A stretch of DNA of 64,000 nt, taken from contig NC_081551.1 in NCBI RefSeq assembly GCF_901000735.1, positions 21,480,545-21,544,544 of the forward strand, read 5' to 3'. The position numbers were made by a program, and so were the translations under genes. Of the stretch, positions 1 to 12,929 are shown one piece after another. The notes under the pieces are model-generated. The model worked only from the letters and a program-made list of their open reading frames with translations. It ran no database searches and had not been told where the DNA came from. Source of the DNA: Corylus avellana (lineage: Eukaryota; Streptophyta; Magnoliopsida; Fagales; Betulaceae). Numbering within the stretch: the first letter of the stretch is position 1; each line of letters starts with the position of its first letter.

Positions 1-2377
1 ATCTCCAATCATATGCAGCCATATACATAGTTTTCTCCTCATATCCAATGCGAGCCAAATTGGCAATTAAGACTGCCCACACAAAATAACCTGGTGCAAA
101 GTAATCAGCTGCCACAAGTCCAGATACAGGCCTGACTCTTATACCAGAAGGGTCTAGTCCAGTTTCATTATCCAGCGACATGTGCTCAGCCCAGCATAAT
201 GGTCTGCAGAGAATATACAGAAACAAGGAGGGAAACACCCCTTTAAATAGTGAATTCCACCACCAATCATTGCAAAACTTGTAACAAATTGGGAGCTAAC
301 TCTCACAAACAGTAAGCAAATAGGCAAATTTGGTATGATAAAATCCTACCCGCTGTTAATAATAAAAAATAGCTACATATGATCAATTTAACATATATAT
401 CAAGACTAAAGCAATATAAGGTGTAGTTAGTGTCCATTCATTCATCTTTCAATAAATTTTTCGTGCTTAACCAAAAAAGATTCATTTCTTATTAAAAATT
501 AAAAGTATAAATTAAATTAGCAGGTACACAGGGAGAATTATGGTTCATTGATCATGAAATTCTACCCAATCAAACCGTATTTTTAAAGGATAAAATATTT
601 TTCCTGCAAAATCTCTCATATAATGCAACTCCTATGTGTCAGAAGAAGCAGAAAATAATAGTGCTCTTAAGTCAATTTTTAATATAGCTACAGGAAACCT
701 ATTAATTATGTGGAACAATCCATGCCTATATCAGAAAGTATGCAAAAGGGTGGAAGCACAGAATTCACAAGTCCTGAGTGTTGATAATAAATCCAACTCA
801 AGCAGAAAGACCACAAAATATGCAATAAAGGCTTAAAATTGGTTAAATTGGGTTTGGCAGAATTAACAATTAGAGATTTGAGATAACACACAACAACTTC
901 CTAAAGATCATCCTCAGCTAACATGTAATTGGTTTTGGTGATAAAATTTGGTAATTATTGAGAACAAACTGCAATGGTCAATAGGCCATATTGTAGATTT
1001 ATGTTTTGAACAGCTTTGCTGTATAATAGCTTTTTATAGATGACAACAAAAGACATCTCTACTGGACTATCATTGTATAATCACCTCATACCCCATCTTA
1101 TGTTAAAGATATTATATAGAAACTTACACATTATTAAAATTTCTGTCAGCAAAGAAGAAGTACATTTTTTCAGACATTTATCAAACATTATTAACATAAG
1201 TCAGTTTCCAAGAACCTCTCCCATATGATTTCCAGTATAAACCAAGAACCAAATGACATGAAGTTTTGCATTCTTGCTACGACCCAATTAACAATTAAGT
1301 AAACTTTCCTCAAATGTCATGCTCCAGAAGATTTTCTCAAACCAATATGCAACATAAGATTCAATTTGCTACCGCTTCATCCTCTAGACCACACCCATTT
1401 ACCACCAAAGGTAGTCGATTCCAAAAGCATCAATTACTCAAAAAAAAAAAAAAAAAAAAAAAAGACCTCCCAATACCATCCATTCCCAATCCCATGAAAG
1501 GAAATGATATTTTCCTAAACCCTATAAACAAACATAGTATTGCCTAAACCCTATAAACATACATAGTATTGCCTAAACCCTATAAATCATTATAGGTTTC
1601 TTCCGTACGAAAAAAAAGGACCCAAAACAAATCATCCACTCTAGGTGCCACCACCACTCTATAAGCAAACAATCAAACACTTTCCTCACATGGGTCTCAC
1701 CCAAAAACCACCCCACTCTAAGCAACCTCAACCACCCCACTCTAAGCAACTTCACCCATAGCTTAGCGACTAAGCAAAACACACATAAAAGAACTTTTGC
1801 ATCAGCATTACTAAAGAAAACCCAAAATGCAAAAGACAACAAGTGTTTCTTTCTGAACAAGCCCAAAAGCACAACCAAAAACCCAAATTGCTCATCACGA
1901 AGCACCAGAATCTATGCGCAGTATAGACCCAAAAAGCCAATACCTTTTGTACAATTCCCCGAAAGTCCCACCCCAGAGCCTCTTCCTGAACAAGCCCTCG
2001 GCGCACTGGTGGCCCTCCCACAGCTCGAGCCCGCCTGTGACGATTCCGGGCACGAACACCACTGGGTGCATCGCCGTCAGGCCCTCCTTCTTCAGCTTCA
2101 CGCCCGGAGGATCCGGTAACGGCCCCGTTATCGCCTCCGTCACATACTGAGGAAACGACGCCGGCATTGCGCTGAACAGGAACAGCAGAAACCACCACGC
2201 TGAGAATATGCACCCAATCAACCAGTAACAAGTGTCCACGCACGACCATCTCTTTGGCCTGAGCTTCGGCCTCGGTTTCGTCTTCTTCTTGTCGTGGACG
2301 TCGTCGGTCTCGGTGTCGATGTCGTGAGGCTCTGCGTGTGGGCGCTCCGTGGCCTTTCTGCGCCGCAGAAACGACAT
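1..2377 (-). CDS. PDAT1: Phospholipid:diacylglycerol acyltransferase 1-like (PDAT1), 5' part; gene runs off the left edge
   Basis: PDAT moves an acyl group from phospholipid to diacylglycerol to make triacylglycerol at the endoplasmic reticulum (family knowledge). Two exons are visible on the minus strand: 2377-1944 (phase 2) and 203-1, joined by a GT-AG intron 1943-204 that restores an Arg codon. The start is the ATG at 2377 (MSFLRRRK); the frame stays open upstream to 2461 but has no ATG there. Residues 1-46 are basic and charged, residues about 47-71 form one membrane anchor (WFLLFLF), and then come the LCAT/PDAT hallmarks PGIVTGGLELWEG and LFRKRLWGGTFGELYKR. Exon 2 reads PLCWAEHMSLDNETGLDPSG and FAPGYFVWAVLIANLARIGYE, nearly identical to the Arabidopsis PDAT1 I remember. 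The catalytic Ser-Asp-His residues lie beyond the window, so an intact gene is inferred. PDAT2 is a less likely alternative. Confidence 0.95.
1514..1587. repeat. 29-bp tandem repeat in PDAT intron 1 (2.5 copies)
   Basis: Units at 1514-1542, 1543-1571 and a partial at 1572-1587 each begin CCTAAACCCTATAAA and differ at one base between the full copies. It lies just after a poly-A run (about 1440-1463). A second short tandem repeat, a 24-bp unit twice, follows at about 1707-1754. The CCTAAACCCTA core looks like plant telomere repeat but is spaced at 29 bp, so it is a minisatellite and not interstitial telomere DNA. Confidence 0.8.
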
Positions 2378-3047
2378 CGTTTTCGGGTGCTGGGTTTTCA
2401 AAAATTCGGAGTGGTCATTTATGGAGTCTGAACTGGTGTGGTGCTCTGCGAAGGAACCCAAACCCTGAGTTCTGCTGGTGTGTGTGGTTATTATCAGATG
2501 GACTATGATTGGGTTACCATAACCGTCAGTGACCGGAGAGAGGGGTTTCTCGGCGAGTGAGAGGTGGGGGCACGGGATTGGCTATGTTTGCCTGTTGGCG
2601 TTTTTTGGTTCATATTGGGAGGCTGGAGCTTTCAGATCTGACGTGAGTCCCGTATGAAAATGCTAACGAGTGGTCTGCTCATCCGAGGGCGTTGCGTAGA
2701 TCTTGGGATGATCGAGGGGTGGGGAGATTGGGTGGGCTTAAGTTTGTCGAAGCAGCGGATAAGATCGGTGTACTTTAATGCCGTTTGCGGTTTTAGTTTG
2801 GATTTTAGGTGGAGCTTTCTGGTGGTTTTCTCCAATGGCAGCCAAAAAGCCGCTTAATGGAGCGCCTGTCATAACTCTGAAACCGCCTCTACTTTTGTTC
2901 TTTTCCACTTCTAGAAAGATCAAAGAAAAAGCAACAAAATATTTGTTTATTCAAATTACAAGATACATTTATACTGCTCTCCAATTTGCAAAAAATACGA
3001 TTTTCTAGTAAATCATTAAAAAAAAATTATATATATATAAAATCACA
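2378..3047. other. PDAT1 5' flank, no further gene seen
   Basis: This stretch should hold the PDAT1 5' UTR and promoter (minus strand). Short open frames on both strands overlap each other and resemble nothing I know. The sequence turns AT-rich beyond about 2900. Confidence 0.5.
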
Positions 3048-3323
3048 GGCAATGTTGTACCGACAAAATTTTCTTCTAAACTGAGTTTGAAGAATTTTTT
3101 TTAACATAGTCATAAAAGTGACATGTGTCCCTTAAACATGAAACATGTAAGATGCACATGAGTTTTTAATAAAATTTATTCAAACGTTATCCCTACTATT
3201 AAAAAAATATGTGCATCTCACATGTTTCATGTTCAAGAGACACATGTCACTTTTATAAACAAGGTTTAAGAAAACTCTTCCGACCTAGTTTGGAGGAAAA
3301 CTTTGTCCATGTAGCATTATGCC
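3048..3323. mobile_element. MITE-like element that is almost entirely an inverted repeat
   Basis: The left arm (about 3048-3166) is the reverse complement of the right arm (about 3205-3323). The inner 49 nt (3111-3159 against 3209-3257) differ at only a few positions; the outer parts are more diverged. A transcript would fold into a long hairpin. No coding capacity and no clear target-site duplication. Confidence 0.7.
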
Positions 3324-4028
3324 AAACTGCAATTTTAAAAATTATATTACAATTTTACCAAATATTTAATTACGTTTTTAAAAACCACACGTTCTAAAAT
3401 CGTAAACCCAATAGAATTTTTAAACTCGATAATTGTTTTTATTTTTTAAGGATAAAAATTTTAAGGAGAATATTCAGTTTATAGCTAGAATATCCAGTTT
3501 ATGGTTATAATTTTTTTTTAGAAAATCCTAGAGCAACAAATAAGATATATGTATCACTAACAAAAAAAAAATATATTTTATATTAAAAAATATATAAAAT
3601 AAAATAATAAAAATTAATGGGTGGTTGGCCACCAGTTGAAATTTTGTGAATTTTTTTTTTTTTTTTCAATATATGAGAGTTTTAAAATGAAGGAGTTGCG
3701 ACAATGAATTTGATTTTTAATTTCATATAAAAGAGAAAGCATCAATTAATTTCTTATAAAGTTTTTGTTTCATTGAATTAGGAGTCTTTTGGTAGGGAAT
3801 TGGGTGGATGCTCCCCTCTGGCCTCTTCGGTGAAAGTAGTTCTCAGACGTGCATGTTTTCTTCTTCAGTATTGGAGTCCAACCCACCATATAATTCCATT
3901 GAGAAAAATACGATTTTGGTTTAGGTGCTATAAAATATATATATATTATAGGAGAATTTTTCTAATTTTTTTAACGGTTTACATTCATTTAAAATATTAC
4001 AATAAATCAAATATAAAAAAAAAAATAG
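3324..4028. other. AT-rich intergenic DNA with a possible relic terminal repeat
   Basis: No gene seen. Around 3474-3540 the phrases GAATATCCAGTTTATGG and AAATCCTA resemble the terminal repeat of the MULE at 33188-33945, so this may be a decayed end of the same family. Confidence 0.35.
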
Positions 4029-4425
4029 GGTTAATAATTTTTTTAGTACCTGGGTTTTAATGTTTTTATTTTTTTCTTCTTAGGTTTTAAAAAAGACAAA
4101 TCTAATACCTCAGATTTTAGAAAATACCGAATCACCATCTCCGTTAATTTTTATCCATCTCAATTAACGGCAGCCACCCCCAATTTGACCTTAGGGATGG
4201 CTCAAGCCGGTCTGGGGGTGGCCGAACCTTCCCCAAGGCCAAAGAAGGATGGCTCGGCCACCCCCTGCGGCCCCTCTAAAGGTGACAGAAATACCCCCAA
4301 AGCCAAAGGGATGGGCGAAAATTAACCGACTTTTCTAAAATTTGAGATAATAGATTTGTCTTTTTAAAAATTTAGAAAAAAAAAATCAAAACATTAAAAT
4401 TTCGGTATCAAAAAAATTATTAACC
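4029..4425. mobile_element. Non-autonomous MULE/MITE with about 100-bp terminal inverted repeats
   Basis: The left end (GGTTAATAATTTTTTTAGTACC...) and the reverse complement of the right end (GGTTAATAATTTTTTTGATACC...) stay alignable for about 100 bp. The interior (about 4170-4310) is GC-rich with GGGTGGC/GCCACCC phrases, as in the elements at 19237 and 33188. The flanks are poly-A, so a target-site duplication cannot be judged. Confidence 0.7.
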
Positions 4426-5801
4426 AAAAAAAATATTAAAAGTAATACTACATACCATATTTTTATTGTGCAACTTTTCCTCCCAACTAACATTTTATTT
4501 GTTTTTTTTTTAATAATGACTTATTTAAGGATTAATTAGGACCACACACCACATGTCTTGGAAGTTAGAGCCCAACTAAATACTGGTTTGCATTAATTGA
4601 GTGAGTTAAATGCATAATTGATATGTGTCATTTTTAAGTTCACCGAAAAAGTACTTGAATTTAAAAGTGACAAATTGATAGTATACTTCTAAAGTTTAGT
4701 GATTTGATAGCTCCATTTATCTACCTGTTAAAAGTACTTAACGAAATATTTGTCATGCGTATAAAAAGTCATCTAAGACCAATAAATGTTGTCACGGGTA
4801 TAAAATGCCACTTTAACTTTACGCCAAATAATTATTATTAATTTTTTTAAAAAAAAAATCTCTCCACCATTTGGAGTGGTTGGACCACCTGGCTGAGGCC
4901 CTAAGGTAGGAGTCTGAAAATTTCATTAATTTTTAAAATGATAGATGAACGTCGGACCGACCATATCAAATTTATAAGCTTAGAAACTATATTTATCAAT
5001 TTTGTTATTTTTTAAAACCCAAATACCTTTTGATAAAGAAGGAATCTACAAATATCAGTTGTGCATTTAACCCTAATTTATTATAATGGGTCAAATTATT
5101 GGTTGTTCACTTTATGCTTTCAAATTATATGCTTTGCTGCCCATTTCGCAATAAATGGTTACCTTGCAATTTCTACTTTTGCTTCAAACGAGGTTACCTT
5201 ATATTGGTGGGTCATGAGATAAGGAGGGGGTCGTGTTTCCCATTGGAAGTGGATGTATTTCTTTTTGTATCCTTAAATTACGTGTCCTTCTGTCCATAAA
5301 ATGGAAGAGAAAAGGAATTCTTTCAAAATAAATTATGATATATTACAATTGGGTTATGTCATTTTCATTAATTAATGATTAGTGCATTACTTATTAGTTG
5401 TTGAAATATCCAAGCATTGCACAATACCATAAGATGTGGACTTAAAAATAAAGAGAAAACTACTTATTTAGTCCATAGAATTCGCACTTATACCAAATTG
5501 TTCCTTATGGTATCAAAGTGCTATTTAAATAAAAAAAAGCAGATAATTTTTTCAATAGTCTAGATTTAATTTCGTGTTAAGGTAAGTAGATGTCTACAAA
5601 TTATTATTGCAATAAGTTATTTAATAGAAATCGGGTCCACATCAGTCGATCAACGATTGACACGTGGCAAAATGATAACAGGAGATTAGGCCCATCTTTC
5701 AAGATCCATAGATCCTAATGAAAATATAACATACACTATCTTAGTTCATGGTTCTTCCTAACGTTAAAGTCGTTTTCTTTTTTATTATTATCTTATGAGT
5801 A
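4426..5801. other. AT-rich intergenic DNA, no gene seen
   Basis: No recognisable coding sequence, RNA gene or full inverted-repeat element. A short GGTGG/CCACC-type patch at about 4865-4910 may be a transposon relic. Confidence 0.4.
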
Positions 5802-5962
5802 TGAATAATACTATAAATCGCATTTTATTATATAATTATCGCACAATGCTAACTGACAGTCTCAACTAACCTTCAGATTAATTATTAAAAAAAAATTAAT
5901 TAAATTATTTGTAAAAGACTTGTAAAATAAAGATGTGATTTATAGTATTTATCTTATTTTAT
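5802..5962. mobile_element. Small MITE-like inverted repeat
   Basis: AATACTATAAATCGCATTTT near the left end pairs with the reverse complement of GATGTGATTTATAGTATTTAT at the right end. The element is about 160 bp and AT-rich inside, without coding capacity. The superfamily is not clear. Confidence 0.55.
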
Positions 5963-6801
5963 TGGGTCCATAAACTTCAGCTTACTATTACAGGCTATCT
6001 GGGCCAATCAAAAAGCCCAATATTTCGGTCACTGGACCGGATCCAATTTTCAGATTCAGTGCTCGGTATAGGAAGGCCGTGCCCGTGCCAACAACATGCA
6101 GTAACAAGCGTTTTCCATCGGAGTCCATGGATGCATTGGGTGGTCAGAATTTTCTGAATTATTAATTTATTTTATCTTATTTTGTTAATCATTTAACTTA
6201 AAAATATTTATTAAAATTTTAAGAACGTGATAAAATTACAACAAAACTTTTTAAAAATTATGATCTTTTAATATTTGTCACATTTATAAGGATCCTTGAT
6301 ATTTTAATTCATTTCATCAACATATGAGTTATTTAGATTTTTTTTTGATAAATAAATATGGGTTATTTAGATATTCTAAAATAATCCAAAATACTCTATG
6401 TTTGCTAATAAATTTTGAATTTTATATTCTTTTGAAATACATTAATAAACAACTCAAAACACTTTTTATAAAATTTTCAATTCTTTTTGCATGAATATTT
6501 AGGCAAAAAAAAAAAAGTGTTTTAACTTTTTTTTTTTTTTAATTGTTTTAACTTTTGTAGGAGTATGAGCGGACTTAATAATAAATAATAATAAAAAGTG
6601 GCCGTGTGGCCATTCTCAATAGAAGAAGGATGGCTGCGTAGCCACACTAAACAAATCGAGGTGAATGCTTCGCCACCCCTCTCATCCATTGAGAGTAGCC
6701 ACACAACCACTTATTATTATTTGTAAGTAAAGAACCAATTTGCATCCGTTTGTGTTTTGAGACAACATTTTTTCAAATGTGAACTCCTCCCAAAAACATT
6801 G

Positions 6802-7085
6802 TAGGCTACGTTTGGTACACTGGAATGATGATTTCTTATAATAGTAATGAGTATGACTAGAAATAGAAGAAGCTGGAATGAAATAAAAATTCATATTCGT
6901 TTGGTGACAACGCATTTTTTCACTAGAATTGAATCAGTTCCCTAAAATACTCTTGCTCTAAAATTATTTTCCTAAAAATCCATTTTTTAATTTTTAAATA
7001 TACAAAAAAATAAAGTTATGGTTTTTTGAAAAAATATTATTCCATTCATGAAAAAAATAATGATATACAACCAAACAACGAATAT
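6802..7085. mobile_element. Possible MITE with imperfect inverted ends
   Basis: The left end GGCTACGTTTGGTACACTGG and the reverse complement of the right end (CGTTGTTTGGTTGTATATCA) are similar, as in the many plant MITEs whose ends contain a CGTTTGG phrase. The arms are short and diverged; a chance match is possible. The 840 bases before it hold no gene that I can see. Confidence 0.4.
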
Positions 7086-7734
7086 CTATCAAGTCAAAAA
7101 AAATTCTAAACTTGTCATTCTAAAAAAATTCTCACTATTTTTATATCTCTCAAAATTATTATTATTATTATTATTATTTTTTCAATTGCAAAGAACATCC
7201 AGGCCGTACATGTAATAACCGGTAAACGGCCGGTAGCAGGTGAGAAGAAAAGCAAAGTTGGCAGGGAAATGAAACAGAAACACGACCCCCATTATAGGCA
7301 TTGGCCATTTTAGCAAAGCGAAGTAAGCAACAAAAAAGCCAAGCAGCCTGCCTTTACCACACTCCCCGCGCTCCTCCCTCCTTGCTACCCCCACTCCACT
7401 CAACTCCACACCACACCCACCAAAATCCGCGTCGAACACCGTAGCCAGCCATTAACTCCGATGAGTTTTCATTCTTTTTCTTCACCACAAGTTTTGATTT
7501 CGTCCGTTGTATTTCAATTTTCAGAGATTCTCTCCGGGCGTAATTTAAGGTGGCATTAAAAAAGTATTTGTTCTCTGCGCTCTGAAACGGGAAACCCAAC
7601 CAACCGCTCCGCAGGTTTCAGCGTAGTGCCTTCTTCTTACCAAAGTGTACGGACCCGTTTTGGTTTCTGTAACTGTAACCATTACTCTCTATCTATAATG
7701 TGAATTCTCTTTGTGTTGTGTGTCGCAGAGGAAA

Positions 7735-8633
7735 ATGCTGACGTGTATAGCGCGGCCCAAGAAACTCGGCGATGACTCGCCGGGTCAACCCGAAGAAGAC
7801 TCAGACCCGACCACCAACGCGTCCGGCGCCAAAACTCAGGCTATCAGATCCCTCACTTCTCAGGTACGTAGAACGTACGTACCGTGCGTGCTCTCATTCC
7901 CCGAAACCCTAATCTTATCAGCCTTTCTCGGTTTGCGTTGGTGACCGGGGGGTAATTCCGTAATTTCAGCTCAAGGACATGGCGTTGAAGGCCTCGGGAG
8001 CGTACCGGAGCTGCAACCCTTGCACAGGGCCTCCGCCTCCTACCGGTCGACTCAGGGGAACCGGCGAGTCGGACGCCGAGTCCGAGCGGTTCAGGTTGGT
8101 AAAATTCCACTTAAGGATATTAATATCGGATAGGAAACGGTAAATTAATTAATTTCTAATTAAAAATGGTAACGCAGGTGGTCGTACAAGAGGACGGGGA
8201 GTTCGAGCTCGGGGACGACGAGGGTGTGGGGGAAGGAGATGGAGGCGAGGCTGAAGGGAATGTCGAGCTCGAGCGGCGAGGGGACGCCGAGCTCCGGGAG
8301 CGGGCGGAGGGTGGTAGAACCGGTGGTGTTCGTGGAGGAGAGCGAGCCCAAGGAGTGGGTGGCCCAGGTCGAGCCTGGCGTGCTCATCACCTTCGTCTCG
8401 CTCCCGCGTGGCGGGAACGATCTCAAGAGGATACGCTTCAGGTACGCCATCTCTCTCTCTCTCTCTCTCTCTCTGTGTTCCTCTGGTTACCGTTGATTTT
8501 AATCGGACGGTACGTGGTTCTGATTTAGTTTATTCGTTACTGTTTGCCACTATAATTTTCTTCTCTGTTTGTGGATTGCACACGTCACAATTGGAGTGTT
8601 TAGTACGGAGTTGTTTGGATGTTTTGCTAAATG

Positions 8634-8664
<31 letters not shown>

Positions 8665-11600
8665 TAATCTTTTATCTTCTTGGAAGAAGAAAGGTAGGAT
8701 ATTCTTAAAATATAGAGAAGGGACATTTTATTGTAATATTATGTATATTTTTAAATTTAACAAAAACAAAATTATAATTGAAATGACTACTTTTCATTTC
8801 ACTTTAAATAAAAAAAATCATAATCCGTGTGATTATTGGGCATGAACATGTTGTTGTAGTTAAAGCTTTGGGTAGCTTTTAAAAGCTAAAAGGAAAAAGG
8901 AATGGTTTATTAGAGTAATCAAATTGTTAGAGATGTGTCAAAACGGGGATGACTTTTGTTTCATACCTATGGCTATGGGCCATTCACAGCTAGTGCTGTA
9001 GCATATTTTATTAAAACCATTTATATAAATTTACTGGTTCAATCCACTCATTTTATTCTCTTAATTATTTAATAGAAAAAAAAAGGAACCCATTTGAACG
9101 TGACATCCAAACATTACACATTGGAAACCTCTGTTCATATGAGGAATTTCTTGTGGGGTCAGCACTTTGACAGCAATTTTCACGCCCTTATGAAAAGCAA
9201 TCCAAAAAAGTCCAAAAGGAGAACTCATTGTGACTTGTTAATGGTGGTGGGGCAGATTTGATTGTGTTGGGTACCTTTTACACTGAGTATTGTCGTCGTG
9301 TCGGAGAAGGCTCTTCCCTTCCTTTTTCAAATTCCTTCACGCCTGCCTGATTCTCCGTGGCTTTGTCTCTTTATGACCATTCTCTTGTCATTTCATGCTC
9401 TAATAAACTTGGAATACCCACATCATCTGCCACCAAACTAAATAGAAGACAAAATGTGAACCTCCATTGGCAGAGTGTGTTGGCAGGGTTTTGCAGCTGC
9501 CCCCTTATTTTCTAGGAGACAAAAACTACTGTAAAAGTAGTATGAGAGTATTGGGTGCAATCCCATCAGATGGAGTATGGAAATATCTTGGTTAAGTATC
9601 AAGATTAATTTCAAGTCATGGATTGACTTTAAAATGAAGGTGATAACAATTAAATTAAAAGATCCAAATGGGTTTTGTGCTTTTGTTGATTTGCCAATGT
9701 AAGCAAGGAAATTGATTGATTGTGGACCCACCTGTTTTTGATAGTCAAAGACACTCCCTCCCTAATGTTAGGTCATGGTTTCCACCATAAAAAAAACTAC
9801 TTTATTACAAGCACCGAATGTCAGTTTTTGCTTTTAATTATTCTTCAGTTCCTTTTGTCAAAATGTATGAGTGTGCTGTTCAGTGGTCGAACATTATTGA
9901 CAACAGTTCCATAACCAATGATAGTTTAATATAATGGAATTGGTTCAACGCTTCAAGCAATAGGCACGCGGACTAATTATAGCAGGTAATAAACTTGATG
10001 ACATGTTTGTGAGGAGATGTAAGAGTATTATTACCAAAAGAAAAAAAAAAATTAAAACTTGCATTTCTCTATTATCAACAAAACAGAATGACACTGTATA
10101 AAAATGTATGACACTTGCCACTATTTCTCACTGCTCACACAGTTATTCTTTAACTCAGGAGTATTGAATGTAGTTTATTTTCTATGATATCAGTCGAGAG
10201 TTGTTTAATAAATGGCAAGCTCAAAGGTGGTGGGCAGAGAACTATGATCGGGTTATGGAACTGTACAATGTCCAGAGATTCAACCGCCAAGCTTTTCCGC
10301 TCCCAACACCCCCAAGATCTGAAGATGATCAGGTCAGCTCTGAGCCTATTAACCTCTTAGACATATTATCAAAGGCAATCAAGCACTTGATGGTTGCTGC
10401 CTCTAGTTATTCCACTTAAATTTTTTTTTTTAAAAGTTTGATGTTGGATACCAATATGTATGTATACCCGACTGTTCTAAAAACTCTAGATACAGTAGAG
10501 CAACAAAATCTTTTTCATTCAATCACATTTTCACATGCATGGCCCTGGCTTATAGATGATGTATCAATGAATTCAAGTCAATGCGTGCACAATATATCCC
10601 TTTTTTCATTTTTATGTGCTAATAATGTCATTCTTTTCTTCTTTTATAGAGCTCAAAGATGGAATCTGCAGAAGGCAGCCCTGTCACACCCCCATTGACC
10701 AGAGAACGCTTACCTCGTAACTTATACCGTCCAACAGGGATGGGAATGGGATACTCATCCTCAGATTCACTTGAAAAACACTCGATGCAATCTCGACATT
10801 ACTATGACTCAGGTGGCCTCGGATCAACCCCAAAACTCTCCAGTATCAGTGGTGCCAAGACAGAGACATCATCGATGGATGCTTCTATAAGAAGTAGCTC
10901 ATCGAGGGAGGCAGATCGCTCAGGGGAGCTATCCATCAGTAATGCTAGTGATCTTGAGACTGAATGGGTTGAACAAGATGAACCAGGGGTTTACATCACA
11001 ATTAGAGCATTGCCAGGCGGCAAAAGGGAGCTCAGACGAGTCAGATTCAGGTGAGCTTCTTGGCAAGTTTTTGGTCAGATAGAGAATCCTTTAAGAAGCA
11101 TATACCTAGTGAAAATTCTAATGAGACACCTCATCAGACATGGCCCAGTACAAATAAATGGGCCTGGTAGAATTTTGATATAGGGCCCAGTATCTGATAG
11201 AGTACAGATTAGATATAGGGTTTGATCCTAATTAGATGTTCTTGCAACTATATGATAGATTTCATATTAGTCAAGTTCACTTGGTATTTTAATCCATTAG
11301 CATCGTTGGTGGGATGATTACAATGCACCTGCACTTTGGGCTTGTCAAAATCATGAATTGATGGGTCCCATCTGAAAACTTCTGGTCATTGCATTTTCTT
11401 ACAATTTTGAGTGAAAGAACAAATATGATATGATTTTACGCCTGCTGCCCCACCTTTTACCTACAAGGTGTCACTCTGATGTACGGATGACTTGATTAGT
11501 TATCTACTTCTCTGATGGGTCATAATCTATCCATGTATGCTAGCCATCCTTGCTATTAGCTTGTACTTGGGTTGCCAAGATCTCAAATGATCTGGTTTAA

Positions 11601-12126
11601 GCATTGTGGCAGCAAGGTTCCTGTTATTGTCAATTAGGGTTTCATATGGTTGATGACAGGATGGGACAAGTACCAAAATCTGAAGAAAATTGGGGTTTGT
11701 TTAGAAAATTCAGGATTTCAGATCCATTGTGAATGCTTAAAGAACTAGGATTTCTGTGGACTTGATTAGACTTGAGGCACCACTGTCATATCATGTTATC
11801 ATATGGTTAATTGAGGATCAACTAATCGCCAACTGTGACTTTAATTTCAAACGAACAAAATCATCACCTATGACGTCTTTTGGAACATCATTATTGCTGC
11901 TACTAATTATTCTGCTTCCACTAATTCTTTTCTTTTCCCTCTGTTTTTTTTTTTAGTCTAACCGAAAGTTTTGAGCTTGGGAATGTTAGTTCTCTCTGTA
12001 ATGACTTAAATGCAATTGGATATTCTTGTTATATGTGTGTTTTGCAGCCGGGAAAAATTTGGAGAGATGCATGCCAGATTATGGTGGGAAGAGAACCGTG
12101 CCAGGATACATGAACAGTACTTGTGA
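7735..12126 (+). CDS. BRX: BREVIS RADIX family protein (BRX/BRXL), six exons, 378 aa
   Basis: BRX proteins are plant-specific plasma-membrane and nuclear regulators of root and vascular growth; in the family they act with D6-type kinases on PIN auxin efflux (established knowledge). Exons: 7735-7863, 7970-8094, 8178-8441, 10194-10332, 10650-11050, 12048-12126; every junction is GT-AG and in frame. The start [10 protein letters not shown] is the conserved N terminus with the Cys4 that is palmitoylated in family members. There are two BRX domains: about residues 144-198 ([14 protein letters not shown] ... [14 protein letters not shown]) and 324-378 ([14 protein letters not shown] ... [15 protein letters not shown]), separated by a Ser-rich linker. 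Both domains are split by an intron at the same place, just after the RIRF/RVRF motif, as expected from an old internal duplication. A 5' UTR intron 7615-7728 is likely. Which BRX paralogue this is cannot be decided here. Confidence 0.95.
8447..8474. repeat. (CT)n microsatellite at the start of BRX intron 3
   Basis: A run of about 13 CT units begins just after the exon 3 splice donor. An (ATT)n run follows at about 8637-8665 in the same 1.75-kb intron. Such runs are usually polymorphic. Confidence 0.85.
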
Positions 12127-12499
12127 ATTGTGATTGAGCAAACAGGATGGAAGCTGGCGGTTTCCAAGGTGTGGAGATGTTGCTTAATGGAGTGTTTTCT
12201 TTTATTTATTTTGGCCACACTAGTAAAATCTCGTCGTCTATACATAAATTAGATGTGCAAAGAGGTGCCACTGGCACCTCTTCTCATGTTTGGGGGGCTA
12301 CACACACCATTTGTAAGTTGAGTCAAGCTTATGAAAGTTTTCTTGTCTTCGTTATTGCTTCAGAATATTCTCGAGGGATGTGGGTGGTAAAGTTTATAAC
12401 ATGATTAAGTCAATATCAATGAAAAGAATATGTTCATTTTTCTTTCTGAATAAATTCTTTTGATTTTTCCACCTAATTTCAAATCCCGGGCAAAATGAC

Positions 12500-12680
12500 A
12501 CTGCCTTTTTTTTTCTTTTTATTTTTTTTTATTTTTTATTTTAAATAAATAAGGCTAACATATAAAATATTTAATTAAAATAACAGATAAATTATAGAGA
12601 CGGTTCGAACTTAAGACGTTGCTACTACGATGAATTTACAGTTTCCGTCATTAGTTCAACTGAGCTAGTGGGTCAATAAA
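12500..12680 (-). mobile_element. tRNA-derived SINE-like retroposon
   Basis: On the minus strand a box A-like TAGCTCAGTTG (12667-12657) is followed by a box B-like AGTTCGAACCG (12611-12601), then an AT-rich body and an A-rich tail (about 12545-12506). That order fits a pol III-transcribed SINE with a tRNA-like head. The tRNA-like part is too diverged to be a working tRNA gene. No target-site duplication was recognised. Confidence 0.5.
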
Positions 12681-12929
12681 CATTTGTAAACAAATGGGCT
12701 TCAATTTCTGTAGGGCTGTTTGAATTACATACATGTCCATTTGAGTCGCACATTCGAGCAAGCTTGGTCATGGACTTGTAGTTGGGCCATATACAAACCC
12801 ATTTGAATGTATGTTCAGTAGGGCTGAAAAACTCAAGTGGTATTGGGGCATGGACCAAGCCCAGACTTCCAAGCAGCTCTACATGAATGATTGCCACTGG
12901 AAGAAGGAAGCCTCATAATAAAGGGTATT

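Noticed and set aside
1514..1587. Interstitial telomere repeat in PDAT intron 1
   Set aside because: CCTAAACCCTA appears once per 29-bp unit, not as consecutive TTTAGGG repeats.
1770..2249. 159-codon minus-strand frame overlapping PDAT exon 1
   Set aside because: Out-of-frame shadow of the PDAT1 exon, whose own frame matches the family.
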